This document shows, in pieces, positions 42,647 to 51,433 of a stretch of 64,000 bases of DNA. Numbering within the stretch: position 1 is the first letter of the stretch; every line of letters starts with the position of its first letter. The notes beneath the pieces are model-generated. The model did not search any database. It was not told the origin of the DNA and saw only the letters and a list, made by a program, of their open reading frames with translations. Both the position numbers and the translations under genes were made by a program. The stretch is from Halomonas sp. DQ26W (lineage in GTDB: Bacteria > Pseudomonadota > Gammaproteobacteria > Pseudomonadales > Halomonadaceae): the NCBI RefSeq assembly GCF_003339685.1, contig NZ_QPKI01000014.1, positions 1-64,000 on the forward strand, read 5' to 3'.

Positions 42647-42922
42647 ATGTTCGTCGTGATTTTCGGTCGCCCCGGCTGTTCCTTCTGCGTGCGTGCCCAG
42701 GCACTTGCCGAGCGGTTGGAAGCGGCCGGCGCCATCGAGGGCCATCGCTACGTCGACATCCTGGCAGAGGGCATCAGCAAAGCCGACATGGAGAAAACCA
42801 TAGGTAAGCCAGTGACCACCGTGCCGCAGATATTCGTCGACCAGTCCCACGTAGGTGGCTTCACCGAGTTCGACCAGTACGTGCGCGACCACGACCTGCT
42901 TTCACGGGCCAGCGCCACCTGA
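42647..42922 (+). CDS. grxA: Glutaredoxin 1 (GrxA type)
   Basis: 91-aa dithiol glutaredoxin. Active site CSFC at residues 11-14, cis-Pro segment TTVPQIFVDQ and GSH-binding GGFTEFDQYV. It is closer to E. coli GrxA (YVDIRAEGITK against YVDILAEGISK here) than to GrxC. Reduces ribonucleotide reductase and glutathionylated proteins. The ATG at 42647 has a GGAG upstream (42635). Monocistronic by spacing. Confidence 0.92.
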   Translation: MFVVIFGRPGCSFCVRAQALAERLEAAGAIEGHRYVDILAEGISKADMEKTIGKPVTTVPQIFVDQSHVGGFTEFDQYVRDHDLLSRASAT

Positions 42923-43079
42923 TCGCCGCCTCCTCGGGGGACAACTGCCCGTGCTCCCCCGCCCGGCGTCTTACTCTCGCTCAGCGTCCTTCTCCCGTTG
43001 AAAGCCAATTGCCATCAGAACCTATACTGTCGCCAGGCGCCCTGCGACAAGGCGCATCAGGAGAAAAGGAACGGCAACG

Positions 43080-43847
43080 ATGCAGCGGGAAGAGTTCTTG
43101 CAACAACTTTGGCTCGACTACATCCACCAGCACACGGATTTGGGTGCCCTTCGCCTGTGGCCCACCGACACCCCGGCCGAGTACCTAGCGCTACTGACAC
43201 TGAATCAATCACCCTTCGCAGCTACCGACCTGTTGCCGACGCTTGGCCACCTTGGTTTTCGTCCCGCTCAGCGCTATGCCATGGCAGACCGCGGCTTGCT
43301 GGTGACCCTGCTGGCCCCGCCCGATGATGGCCCCTGGCTGATACTGGCCGAGTTGCAGATGGGTACCCTCTCACGAGAGCCCAGGGCCCGTCTTGCCAAA
43401 CTCGTTGGCAACACGCACCCGCAGGATGCCCGAGGAAAGAACCTGTTGACTCGCGGTCGCCCTTGGGCAATGCCAGACTGGGACACCTATCGAACACTCT
43501 GCGAGGCCCATCCGCTGGCCGGCTGGCTGTCGGTCATGGGGCCTGGCATGCACCATGCCGGCTTCGACTGCGAACGCATAGGAAGCGGCATCGCTAGCCT
43601 GGACGAAGCGCTTGAGCAGTGCGGCTTCAAGGGGAGCGAGGATCGCCAATATGGCCTCTTACCGGTCTCACCCATGCTGGATTACCGCTTCTACCCCACC
43701 TGCTCGCGCCGCATCGCCTTTGCCGATGGCGATGAACATCGCATTCCCCAAGGAGGTTTGGCCCTGCTGCAGAAGCGCCTCAGCAATGATCATGAACGGA
43801 CCGTCGAACTGCTGCTGCCCCACCATACCCGCTGTGAGATCACCTGA
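43080..43847 (+). CDS. DUF1338-like protein (2-oxoadipate dioxygenase-like fold)
   Basis: 255-aa protein. The order LWLDYIHQHT, LLPTLGHLGFRP, the WAMPDWDTYRTLCE segment, a His-containing MHHAGFD segment and RRIAFADGDEHRIPQGG matches the DUF1338 family (HglS/YdcJ, Fe(II)-dependent 2-oxoadipate dioxygenase/decarboxylase). The typical NDHIALRTF segment with the first metal His appears as PFAATDLLPTL here, so at least one ligand is missing and enzymatic activity is doubtful. ATG at 43080. Identification is by motif order and could be wrong. Single gene followed by a bidirectional terminator. Confidence 0.55.
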   Translation: MQREEFLQQLWLDYIHQHTDLGALRLWPTDTPAEYLALLTLNQSPFAATDLLPTLGHLGFRPAQRYAMADRGLLVTLLAPPDDGPWLILAELQMGTLSREPRARLAKLVGNTHPQDARGKNLLTRGRPWAMPDWDTYRTLCEAHPLAGWLSVMGPGMHHAGFDCERIGSGIASLDEALEQCGFKGSEDRQYGLLPVSPMLDYRFYPTCSRRIAFADGDEHRIPQGGLALLQKRLSNDHERTVELLLPHHTRCEIT

Positions 43848-43869
43848 CCCCCCTCGTTTTCCGCTTAGC

Positions 43870-43892
43870 TTATCCACAGAATCTGTGGATAA
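43870..43892. other. Inverted pair of perfect DnaA boxes
   Basis: TTATCCACA (43870-43878) and TGTGGATAA (43884-43892), both exact consensus DnaA boxes, face each other across 5 bp. They lie 23 bp after the DUF1338-like stop. There is no dnaA, dnaN, gidA, parAB or AT-rich unwinding element nearby, so this is not argued to be the origin. It could be a DnaA-titrating or regulatory site. Confidence 0.6.
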
Positions 43893-44014
43893 CGCTGTGC
43901 AAGGCGATGGTGTAACCCCGCGGGGGCCTTAGACCATCGCCGTTGCAATGAACTGGTCACAAAATCATCGCACCTCGACAAGCGCTCGAAACGCCCATGA
44001 ACACGGCACGTAAA

Positions 44015-44050
44015 CAACAAAGCCCGGGCTGATTGGCCCGGGCTTTGTTG
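44015..44050. terminator. Bidirectional terminator between DUF1338-like gene and scoB
   Basis: A 15-bp perfect stem (CAACAAAGCCCGGGC at 44015-44029 and its complement at 44036-44050) closes a TGATTG loop. The A-rich 5' arm and T-rich 3' arm give U-tracts in both directions, the classical design for a bidirectional Rho-independent terminator between convergent genes. Confidence 0.9.
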
Positions 44051-44084
44051 AGGTTTGAGTCTTCGCGATCTGGGCTATCGAGGT

Positions 44085-44747
44085 TCAGTCGTCAAACGTC
44101 ATTTCAGGCACATGCTCGGGTACCACCAGCTTGCCCGCCGTTTTCTCGACGATCTCCTCTACGCTGACACCCGGCGCCCGCTCCTTGAGAATGAATGCAC
44201 CGTTCTCGATCTCCATGTAGGCCAGGTCCGTCAGCACACGACTGATACAGCCCGCACCTGTCAAGGGAAGGCTGCACTTCTCGAGCAGTTTCGACTCACC
44301 GTGCTTGGAAGCATGGGTCATGGTGCAGATGATGTTCTCGGCACCAGCCACCAGGTCCATGGCACCGCCCATGCCCTTGATCAGCTTTCCGGGGACCATC
44401 CAGGAGGCGATATTGCCTTCCTGGTCCACCTCGAATGCTCCGAGAACGGTCAGGTCAACATGACCGCCACGGATCATCGCAAAGGACTCCGCCGAGGAGA
44501 AGATCGCGGCTCCCGGGCGCGCCGTCACCGTCTGCTTGCCGGCATTGATCATGTCCGAATCGACTTCTTCCTCGGTAGGGAAGCGCCCCATGCCCAGCAG
44601 TCCATTCTCGGACTGCAGCATGACATCGATTCCATCGGGAATATAATTGGCAACCAGGGTGGGGATGCCGATACCCAGATTGACGTAAAAACCGTCCTGG
44701 AGTTCGCGTGCCACGCGCTGTGCCATCTGTTCGCGAGTCAGTGCCAT
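44085..44747 (-). CDS. scoB: 3-oxoacid CoA-transferase subunit B
   Basis: 220-aa beta subunit of succinyl-CoA:acetoacetate CoA-transferase. The catalytic Glu lies in the SENGLLGMG motif (about residue 50), with GGHVDLTVLGAFEVD and GMGGAMDLV following. Pairs with scoA 75 bp upstream. Activates acetoacetate with succinyl-CoA, feeding acetoacetyl-CoA to thiolase; fits the 3-hydroxybutyrate dehydrogenase at 40 kb. AtoA is a close alternative name, but the length and motifs are of the Sco type. Confidence 0.93.
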   Translation of the reverse strand: MALTREQMAQRVARELQDGFYVNLGIGIPTLVANYIPDGIDVMLQSENGLLGMGRFPTEEEVDSDMINAGKQTVTARPGAAIFSSAESFAMIRGGHVDLTVLGAFEVDQEGNIASWMVPGKLIKGMGGAMDLVAGAENIICTMTHASKHGESKLLEKCSLPLTGAGCISRVLTDLAYMEIENGAFILKERAPGVSVEEIVEKTAGKLVVPEHVPEMTFDD

Positions 44748-44822
44748 CTTCTTGCCTCTTGTCGTTGTGAGCCATGCCGGTCCGGCCGGAATGCTCGAAT
44801 CGAATCCATGGAAAGTCGCGGC

Positions 44823-45521
44823 TCAGTCGCGAACGGTGCGCTTTTCGATGCGCTTCTCGAAAGAGCCCTGGATGATCCGGTCGACATAGATCCCGGGCGT
44901 ATGGATCTGACTGGGCTCCAGTTCACCCGGCTCGACGATCTCTTCCACTTCGACCACAGTGATCTTGCCGGCGGTGGCAGCCATGGGATTGAAGTTCTGC
45001 GCCGTGTGCCGATAGACCACATTGCCGTAGCGATCGGCCTTCCATCCCTTGATGATGGCGAAGTCGCCGACAATGCCTTCTTCCAGGATGTAGTGGCGCC
45101 CATTGAACTCGCGCACCTCTTTGCCCTCACCGATCGGCGTACCGTAGCCGGTCGCGGTATAGAAGGCCGGAATTCCTGCACCGCCGGCTCGCATGCGCTC
45201 GGCCAGGGTACCCTGGGGCGTCAGCACGACCTCGATCTCGTCGTTGAGCATCTGCTGCTCGAACAGGGCATTCTCACCAACGTAGGAGGCATATATCTTG
45301 CTGATCTGGCGATCTTCCAGCAGCAGGCCGAGGCCGAACCCATCGACACCGCAATTATTGGAGAACACGGTCAGGTCCTTGACGCCCCGACGCTTGATCT
45401 CGGCAATCAGGTTTTCCGGAATGCCGCACAGGCCGAAACCACCGGCAATCACGGTCATACCGCTTTCGATGCCTTGCATTGCCTCTTCGTAGGAATATAC
45501 GCGTTTGTCGAATCCGGCCAT
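44823..45521 (-). CDS. scoA: 3-oxoacid CoA-transferase subunit A
   Basis: 232-aa alpha subunit. Family 1 CoA-transferase motif [12 protein letters not shown] (residues 27-38) is present, with [14 protein letters not shown] and [22 protein letters not shown]. It is the first gene of the scoA-scoB operon and is divergent from a LysR gene, the usual arrangement for an operon and its regulator. Together with ScoB it forms the acetoacetate-activating enzyme. Confidence 0.93.
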   Translation of the reverse strand: MAGFDKRVYSYEEAMQGIESGMTVIAGGFGLCGIPENLIAEIKRRGVKDLTVFSNNCGVDGFGLGLLLEDRQISKIYASYVGENALFEQQMLNDEIEVVLTPQGTLAERMRAGGAGIPAFYTATGYGTPIGEGKEVREFNGRHYILEEGIVGDFAIIKGWKADRYGNVVYRHTAQNFNPMAATAGKITVVEVEEIVEPGELEPSQIHTPGIYVDRIIQGSFEKRIEKRTVRD

Positions 45522-45649
45522 CGCGAAGCCTCGTCTTGTTGTGAGATGAAAGAGTGACGGTACCTGATCAGTGTTGACCCGGCGAATATATTTGTTAAGT
45601 TTGTTTTTCTTATCAATTAATCGGAATTATAAATTAGTCGATCATGGCC

Positions 45650-46543
45650 ATGACCATCAAGCAACTACGGGCCTTCCAGGCGGTCGCCCAGGCTCTCAGC
45701 TTTACCCAGGCTTGCGAACGCCTTCATCTCTCGCAGCCGGCGCTGAGCCTGGCCATCAAGGGGCTGGAGGAGACTCTGGGGGGAGCCCTTCTGATCCGCA
45801 GCACCCGCAGCGTTCGCCTGACACCGGAAGGAGAGACGCTGCTGCCCATGGCCAAACGGCTGCTTGCCGACTGGGACAACGCCGAGGAGCTGCTTCGCCA
45901 GCGTTTCACGCTGCAGCTGGGTCGCGTCGCCGTTGCCGCCATGCCTTCGATCGCCTGCAATCGACTGCCGCGCGCGCTGCGTGTCTTCCGCGAGCAATTT
46001 CCGCGGGTCAACGTGACGGTACACGATGTGATCAATGAACAGGTCATCGATATGGTACGCCAGCAGCAGGTCGAACTCGGTATTGCCTTCGAGCCCGAAA
46101 CAAGCGAAGGGATTGACTTCCTGCCGCTCTTCGACGATACCTTCGTCGCCGTCGTGCCCCCCGACTCCCCATTGGCCAATGCCGTTGCGATCGACTGGAA
46201 CGCCCTGCTCGACCACGACTTCATCACCCTGCAACGCCCCTCTATGGTACGCATCCTGATGGAACAAGCCCTGGCACTGCGCGGTACCGATCTCCCCGTC
46301 ACCTTTGAAAGCCATCAGCTGGCGACGGTGGGCCGAATGGTTGCCAGTGGGCTGGGAGTCAGCGCCGTGCCTACTCTCTGCCGGCAACAGATGCATGAAC
46401 TGGGTGCACGCTGCGTCCCCCTGCACGATCCTCAGATACGGCGCACGGTCGGCGTGGTCATTGGTGCGGGCCAGGAGCTCTCCACCGCAGCCCGCGCGCT
46501 CTACGACGTACTTTGCATCACCCTGCAACAAACCGACCGGTAA
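45650..46543 (+). CDS. LysR-family regulator divergent from scoAB
   Basis: 297-aa LysR regulator: winged HTH (TQACERLHLSQPALSLAIKGLEE) then a substrate-binding-like effector domain. The 128 bp between it and scoA is AT-rich, holds both promoters, and is the expected operator region. By position it probably controls ketone-body use. ATG at 45650; ATG two codons earlier (45644) is equally possible. Effector unknown. Confidence 0.9.
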   Translation: MTIKQLRAFQAVAQALSFTQACERLHLSQPALSLAIKGLEETLGGALLIRSTRSVRLTPEGETLLPMAKRLLADWDNAEELLRQRFTLQLGRVAVAAMPSIACNRLPRALRVFREQFPRVNVTVHDVINEQVIDMVRQQQVELGIAFEPETSEGIDFLPLFDDTFVAVVPPDSPLANAVAIDWNALLDHDFITLQRPSMVRILMEQALALRGTDLPVTFESHQLATVGRMVASGLGVSAVPTLCRQQMHELGARCVPLHDPQIRRTVGVVIGAGQELSTAARALYDVLCITLQQTDR

Positions 46544-46621
46544 CAGCACGTATCGCTGGGCAGCCCATCCTTCATCCATTAGCATGAGCGGCTGTCATGC
46601 AATAGACGCAAGGAGTAAGGC

Positions 46622-47491
46622 ATGTCGACCCTGAAGGGGATCGTCAGCGTGCTGCTGCTTATTATCAGCACTCTGTTCTGGGGAGTTCCCCTCGTGCTGC
46701 TGACCGCCCTCAAGCTGATCACGCCCGGGCGTCGGCTAAGCCGATTCATCCTGCGCGGCCTCAATGGCGTTGCGCTCAATTGGATCGGCTTCAATCTGTG
46801 GTGGATGCGCCACTGGCTGAAGCCCCGGGTATGCATGAGCCTGCCAGAGGGTCTCGCCCGCGACCAGTGGTGGCTGGTGTTGTCAAATCACCGTAGCTGG
46901 ACCGACATCTTCATGCTGCTGATGGGCCTCCATCGCCGCATCCCTATGCCCCGCTTCTTCCTCAAGCAGCAACTGATCTGGGTTCCCATCGTGGGAATGG
47001 CCTGGTGGGCGCTTGAGTACCCATTCATGCGCCGCTATACGAAACAGCAGCTGGCACGCAAACCCCAGCTCGCCCGCATCGATCGCGAAGCGACGGAGAG
47101 AATGTGCGAGCGCGCCCGCGAAATGCCAATCGCTATCTTCAACTTCGTGGAAGGCACGCGTTTTACGCCAGCCAAGCGAAACCTGCAGAACAGTCCCTTC
47201 CGGCACCTGCTGAAACCCAAGGCCGGCGGTATCGCCCAGGTCCTCAACCTGCTCGGCGATCACCTCAGCGGCATCCTTGACTTCACCCTGCGCTATGAGA
47301 ATCCCAACCCGACCTTCTGGGGGTTCCTGTGCGGCCGTGAAGGGCCGATATCGGTTGAAGCACGCCGTCTTGACGTGCCCGCCTGGATGCTGGAAGGCAG
47401 CTATTACAATGACCCGCACTACAAGGAGCGCTTCCACTCATGGCTCAACGCCCTGTGGCAGGAAAAAGACGAGGCGCTCGACTCGCGCTGA
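46622..47491 (+). CDS. Acyltransferase, YihG/PlsC family
   Basis: 289-aa 1-acyl-sn-glycerol-3-phosphate acyltransferase-like protein. One N-terminal membrane segment (LLLIISTLFWGVPLVLLTAL). Acyltransferase motif I NHRSWTDIF (HX4D), motif III VEGTRFTPAK. It resembles YihG more than PlsC in having a longer C-terminal part. Role: phosphatidic acid synthesis or remodelling of phospholipid acyl chains. Its stop lies inside the next gene, which overlaps by 52 bp in another frame; the overlap could couple translation. Confidence 0.88.
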   Translation: MSTLKGIVSVLLLIISTLFWGVPLVLLTALKLITPGRRLSRFILRGLNGVALNWIGFNLWWMRHWLKPRVCMSLPEGLARDQWWLVLSNHRSWTDIFMLLMGLHRRIPMPRFFLKQQLIWVPIVGMAWWALEYPFMRRYTKQQLARKPQLARIDREATERMCERAREMPIAIFNFVEGTRFTPAKRNLQNSPFRHLLKPKAGGIAQVLNLLGDHLSGILDFTLRYENPNPTFWGFLCGREGPISVEARRLDVPAWMLEGSYYNDPHYKERFHSWLNALWQEKDEALDSR

Positions 47492-48360
47492 TGATCGTCA
47501 TCCTGCTGCTACTGGCCGGCTGTGCCAGCGGTGGCGGGAATGTGCAACGCGGTGGAGCCCCCGGCATCGACGGTAGCTGGGTCACCGTGCAGCGTGGCGA
47601 TACCCTGGGTAGCATCGCGGCACAGGCGAATGTGCCGTTGGCTAGATTGCAGCGCTTCAATCCAGACGCCAATCCTAATCGGCTGGCGGTTGGCCAGCGC
47701 CTGCTGGTACCGACTCAACAGGAACGCGCGCCGTCCGGCGGCCCCTATCGTTACCAGATACGTCCCGGCGATACCTATTCCGGCATCGCCCGACGGTTTA
47801 CGACCACGCCGGCTCGTATCCAGTCGGCCAACCCCGGTATCGAGCCAACGCGGCTGAGGGTAGGCCAGGTGATCCAGGTGCCGTTGCAAGCAGCGAGAGC
47901 CAGCACAGCCCGTGCCAGCGCGAGTGGAAGCAATCGAGCGGCACGTGCCACACCGCCTGCGCCCGACACCAGCTCACTACCCGGCTCCGCCCGCAACTGG
48001 CCCTGGCCATTGGACGACTACCGTGTCGTTCGCGCCTTCGGCAGCGACAGTCGTGGCACGCTGCAGCCGATGTTGCTTGCCACCGGTCGCGGCGCCAACG
48101 CCAGAGCCGTCGCCGATGGCGATGTGCGTTTCGCCGGCAGCATGCGCCAGCTCGGCCGAGTGGTCATCGTGCATCATGCCGACAACCTGCAGAGTGTCTA
48201 CGCCCTTTGCGATTCGATCCTGGTCGACGATGGTGCCAGGGTCACCCGCGGCACACCGTTGTGCGAAGTCGGTTACAGCAATACTACCGAGCGACACGAC
48301 CTGCTCTTCGACGTACGCCTGGGCGGCAAGCCGATCGACCCACGGCGAGTGCTACGCTAA
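47440..48360 (+). CDS. LysM lipoprotein with degenerate M23 (LytM) domain
   Basis: 306-aa envelope protein. Positively charged n-region (KRRGAR), hydrophobic core and lipobox LLLAGC give a lipoprotein signal. Two LysM domains follow (about 45-90 and 100-150), then an Ala/Ser-rich linker and an M23/LytM-like domain (about 190-306). Zinc-ligand positions are lost: the usual YAH is YAL and the LHFE(V/I)R motif is LLFDVR. It is therefore probably an NlpD/EnvC-type amidase activator, not a peptidase. Start at 47440 is chosen for the charged n-region (AAGGAG 11 nt upstream); ATG at 47491 would give TGATG coupling but a poor signal. Confidence 0.85.
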   Translation: MAQRPVAGKRRGARLALMIVILLLLAGCASGGGNVQRGGAPGIDGSWVTVQRGDTLGSIAAQANVPLARLQRFNPDANPNRLAVGQRLLVPTQQERAPSGGPYRYQIRPGDTYSGIARRFTTTPARIQSANPGIEPTRLRVGQVIQVPLQAARASTARASASGSNRAARATPPAPDTSSLPGSARNWPWPLDDYRVVRAFGSDSRGTLQPMLLATGRGANARAVADGDVRFAGSMRQLGRVVIVHHADNLQSVYALCDSILVDDGARVTRGTPLCEVGYSNTTERHDLLFDVRLGGKPIDPRRVLR

Positions 48361-48364
48361 GGCT

Positions 48365-49012
48365 ATGATGCGTCCAAGCCCTTTGCCGTGTGATATCTTG
48401 CTGCGCTCGCCGCTGCTGCAGCGTTTCACTACCCTGCTCGGCGAGTCAACTGCGAGCACCATTCTGGAGCGACTGGATGGCGAATTGGACTGGCAGCAGC
48501 CCCGCCTGCGTCTCTACGGCCGCGAACATCCGATTCCACGCCGCCAGGTGTGGATGGGGGACAGCGAGGCGCATTACCGCTACTCGGGTCACGATTTCCA
48601 GCCCGCACTTTGGCATACTGATGTCGCAAAGATCCGAGATGCCACCATTGCACGCCTGGCCGCTGCCGGAATCACTGCCACGTTCAACAGCGCACTGCTG
48701 AACCGCTATGAAAATGGAGAGGAGCGAATGGGCTGGCACAGCGATAACGAGACCGAACTTGGCCCAGACCCGCTAATAGCTGCCGTCAGCCTGGGAGCAG
48801 AGCGCCCGTTACGCATGCGCTGGCGGAAGGGTTCACGCGAGGCTTTCAATGTTTGGCTGCCCCATGACAGCCTCTTGCTGATGGGCCACGGGGTACAGCG
48901 GCAACTTCATCACGCACTGTTGCCCCGACAGATACCCGGGCTCAGGATCAGCCTCACATTTCGTTATGTTGCGTCTCAGGCGGCAAACGTCGATACAGCC
49001 CCCACAGAATAA
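48365..49012 (+). CDS. AlkB-like 2-oxoglutarate/Fe(II) dioxygenase
   Basis: 215-aa AlkB-family dioxygenase, probably repairing alkylated nucleic acids. Fe(II) ligands in GWHSDNE (HxD) and LHHALLPR (distal H), with the Arg-containing RISLTFR segment for 2-oxoglutarate. The NRYENGEERMGWHSD context is like human ALKBH2/3-type bacterial homologues. ATG at 48365, four bases after the previous stop, so probably co-transcribed with the LysM lipoprotein gene. The 3' end overlaps the end of the convergent membrane-protein gene by 59 bp. Confidence 0.88.
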   Translation: MMRPSPLPCDILLRSPLLQRFTTLLGESTASTILERLDGELDWQQPRLRLYGREHPIPRRQVWMGDSEAHYRYSGHDFQPALWHTDVAKIRDATIARLAAAGITATFNSALLNRYENGEERMGWHSDNETELGPDPLIAAVSLGAERPLRMRWRKGSREAFNVWLPHDSLLLMGHGVQRQLHHALLPRQIPGLRISLTFRYVASQAANVDTAPTE

Positions 49013-50252
49013 CCAGCAGCAGTGAATAGATCATCCCGCCCATGGGGTAGGCCAGGAAACTATAGGTCAAGCCAAAGTCGATGAAAGCAACCGACAGCAG
49101 TGTCCCCGCCACGGCCAGCGACTGCCTCTCCCCGGAGGCACTGCCGATACCTCTGGCGAAGAGCCAGAGTGGCATCACATACAGCGCCAAAAGGGTGATC
49201 AAACCTGGCAACCCACGCTTCACCCAGGCGTCGAGCACGTCATTATGGGCATGCCAGAAGCGGCCAAGTGATGGGTCCTGAACTCCTTTTGCGCCACGCT
49301 CACGCATGGCGGCACGGTATTCCCGGGTTCCCCAGCCGACGATCGGTCGCTCGGCAATCAGCTGGCCCGCGCCCTTCCACATTTCGAGTCGTGCACTGAC
49401 CGAGGTCATATCGTCATCCCCGTCCACATACTGCTGCACACCGCTCACCGCGTTATGCACGCGCTTGGCCACACCGGTCTGCGGGGTCATATAGAGACTG
49501 CCAATCAGTACCAGCACGCAGGTCACAAGCAGTAACCGCCAGCGTAGCGTCAGGCGCTTGTGATGGCCGCGATAGAGCACCCAGACGGCCAGCGGCAGGC
49601 CGATCCAACCGCCCCGCGAACCGGAAAGCGCCGAGGTAGTCAGCCCCGCAAGCCCCCCAAGCGTCATCAGCAACGTCCAGCGCCAGCGATCATTACGCGT
49701 GATTGCCCAACCAAGGCCGGCAAAGCACAGCAGCCCTGTCATCAGCCCCAGGTTGCCAAACAGGATGGCATGCAGGGGCTCCTGCCCAATGGCACGAGGT
49801 ACACCCTGGAAGATGCGCTGCAAGAACGCCCAGCTACCAGCGGTGATGCTGCCAAGGGCAAGCCCGGCCCACAGCCAGGTAGCGGAAGGCTTGAGCCTGG
49901 CCATGGCGATCAGTGTCACCATGGCAAGCCAAACCGGCCAGGCATCGCGCAGTCCCTTGAATCGCATGCCGTGTGCGAATTCCATTACCACCCAGCTCAC
50001 ACCATAGAGCAGAAGCACTGCTATCAGCACCTTGTCCTGGCGATGGGGAAATCCATCCAGCTGACCCTTGCCTGCCGCCAGGGCGGCCAGGATCAACAGT
50101 ACCGGCACCGCAACCAATAGAGGCCAGGGCAGGATCAGGTAGGCGACAGCAGCAAACAGCAATGCCATGGCCGCAAGGGGGCCATGGCATTGATCTCTTG
50201 GACGTCGCGATAGCATCAGGGACATCGGTCGGCAATGTTCATTCTTGATCAT
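48954..50252 (-). CDS. O-antigen ligase-like (WaaL/PglL superfamily) membrane protein
   Basis: 432 aa from the ATG at 50252 (starts at 50225 or a TTG at 50282 are alternatives; none has a strong ribosome binding site). About ten hydrophobic segments; a Wzy_C domain with SGSRGGWIGLPLAVW and a large periplasmic loop containing RLEMWKGAGQLIAERPIVGWG and FWHAHNDVLDAWVKRG. The H-H-N-D motif is the hallmark of O-antigen ligases. No other lipopolysaccharide genes are adjacent. It follows gcvT in the same direction. Confidence 0.87.
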   Translation of the reverse strand: MIKNEHCRPMSLMLSRRPRDQCHGPLAAMALLFAAVAYLILPWPLLVAVPVLLILAALAAGKGQLDGFPHRQDKVLIAVLLLYGVSWVVMEFAHGMRFKGLRDAWPVWLAMVTLIAMARLKPSATWLWAGLALGSITAGSWAFLQRIFQGVPRAIGQEPLHAILFGNLGLMTGLLCFAGLGWAITRNDRWRWTLLMTLGGLAGLTTSALSGSRGGWIGLPLAVWVLYRGHHKRLTLRWRLLLVTCVLVLIGSLYMTPQTGVAKRVHNAVSGVQQYVDGDDDMTSVSARLEMWKGAGQLIAERPIVGWGTREYRAAMRERGAKGVQDPSLGRFWHAHNDVLDAWVKRGLPGLITLLALYVMPLWLFARGIGSASGERQSLAVAGTLLSVAFIDFGLTYSFLAYPMGGMIYSLLLVILWGLYRRLPPETQHNEM

Positions 50253-50278
50253 AAGGAGCAGACCTGTGGTATATCTCC

Positions 50279-51391
50279 TCAACCGCGATAGTACCTCGGC
50301 GGCACAAACGGCATTCTGGTCACCGTCATCGGCAGCCGCTTGCCGCGCACCTCAGCGTAAACGATCGTGCCGATCTCGGCATTCTCGATGGTGACGTACC
50401 CCATCGCCACTGGCTTACCGACGCTTGGGCCGAAGCCACCGGAGGTGACCACACCGATTGCCTTGTCGTCGCTGTCGTACAATTCGGCACCCTCACGCAC
50501 CGGCGCACGCCCTTCGCCCAGCAGCCCTACTCGCTTGCGCTGGTGATCCTTTTTCTCTACCTGATGGAGGATCAGGTCCGCACCGGGGAAGCCGCCCTGA
50601 CGCTCACCGCCACGCCGACGTGGTTTGCCGATCGCCCAGATCAGCCCAGCTTCCACCGGGGTGGTCTCGGTGTCGATATCGTGACCGTACAGGCAGAGTC
50701 CCGCCTCCAGGCGCAGTGAGTCCCGAGCACCGAGACCTATCGCTTTCACCTCATCTTCGGCCAGCAGGCGGCGCGCCAAGGCCTCGGCTTGGTCCGCCGG
50801 CACCGATATCTCGAAACCATCCTCACCGGTATAGCCACTGCGACTGACCCAGACAGGAATGCCGTCGATCTCGAAACGACCCTGCTGCATGAAGACCATC
50901 TCGCAGGCAGCTGGGCACAACCTCTGCATCACGCTTGCCGCGTGCGGACCTTGAAGGGCCAGCAGGCCGCGGTCGAGCACCTCGATTTCATGCTCGGCAT
51001 CCACACCGGTCTCGAGCAGGGCAACATCCTGATCCTTGCAGGCTGCATTGACCACGAGATAGAGGTGGTCACCAACGTTGGCCACCATCAGGTCGTCAAC
51101 AACGCCCCCCTCCTGCCCGGTGAACAGCGCATAGCGCTGCAAGCCTTCGGGCAGTCCAACGATATCCGCGCAGACGAGGGTTTCCAGCGACTCCGCCGGC
51201 CTGGGACCGTGCAGCAGCACCTGCCCCATGTGCGAAACGTCAAAAAGGCCACAGGCCGCCCGGGCATGCTCGTGCTCCTTCTTGACGCCAAGTGGATACT
51301 GCACCGGCATATCATAGCCGGCAAAAGGCACCATCTTGCCCCCCAGCTCCAGGTGCAGGCCATGTAGTGGCGTATGCTTGAGTTCGCTCAT
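50279..51391 (-). CDS. gcvT: Glycine cleavage system T protein (aminomethyltransferase)
   Basis: 370 aa, near the usual 364. Transfers the methylene of lipoyl-bound aminomethyl to THF, giving 5,10-methylene-THF and ammonia. Motifs: FDVSHMGQ, YTGEDGFEIS, LGARDSLRLEAGLCLYG. It is second in the unit agcS-gcvT, divergent from gcvH-gcvP. The insertion around RRRGGERQGG is longer than in E. coli. In this window it supplies methylene-THF from glycine, the end product of betaine demethylation. Confidence 0.97.
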   Translation of the reverse strand: MSELKHTPLHGLHLELGGKMVPFAGYDMPVQYPLGVKKEHEHARAACGLFDVSHMGQVLLHGPRPAESLETLVCADIVGLPEGLQRYALFTGQEGGVVDDLMVANVGDHLYLVVNAACKDQDVALLETGVDAEHEIEVLDRGLLALQGPHAASVMQRLCPAACEMVFMQQGRFEIDGIPVWVSRSGYTGEDGFEISVPADQAEALARRLLAEDEVKAIGLGARDSLRLEAGLCLYGHDIDTETTPVEAGLIWAIGKPRRRGGERQGGFPGADLILHQVEKKDHQRKRVGLLGEGRAPVREGAELYDSDDKAIGVVTSGGFGPSVGKPVAMGYVTIENAEIGTIVYAEVRGKRLPMTVTRMPFVPPRYYRG

Positions 51392-51433
51392 GCGGTCATC
51401 CTCGATAGTGTTGGGCTCTGTCTGAAAGCCAAT

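Noticed and set aside
43870..43892. Chromosomal replication origin
   Set aside because: Only two DnaA boxes, no AT-rich unwinding region and no dnaA, dnaN, parAB or rpmH nearby.
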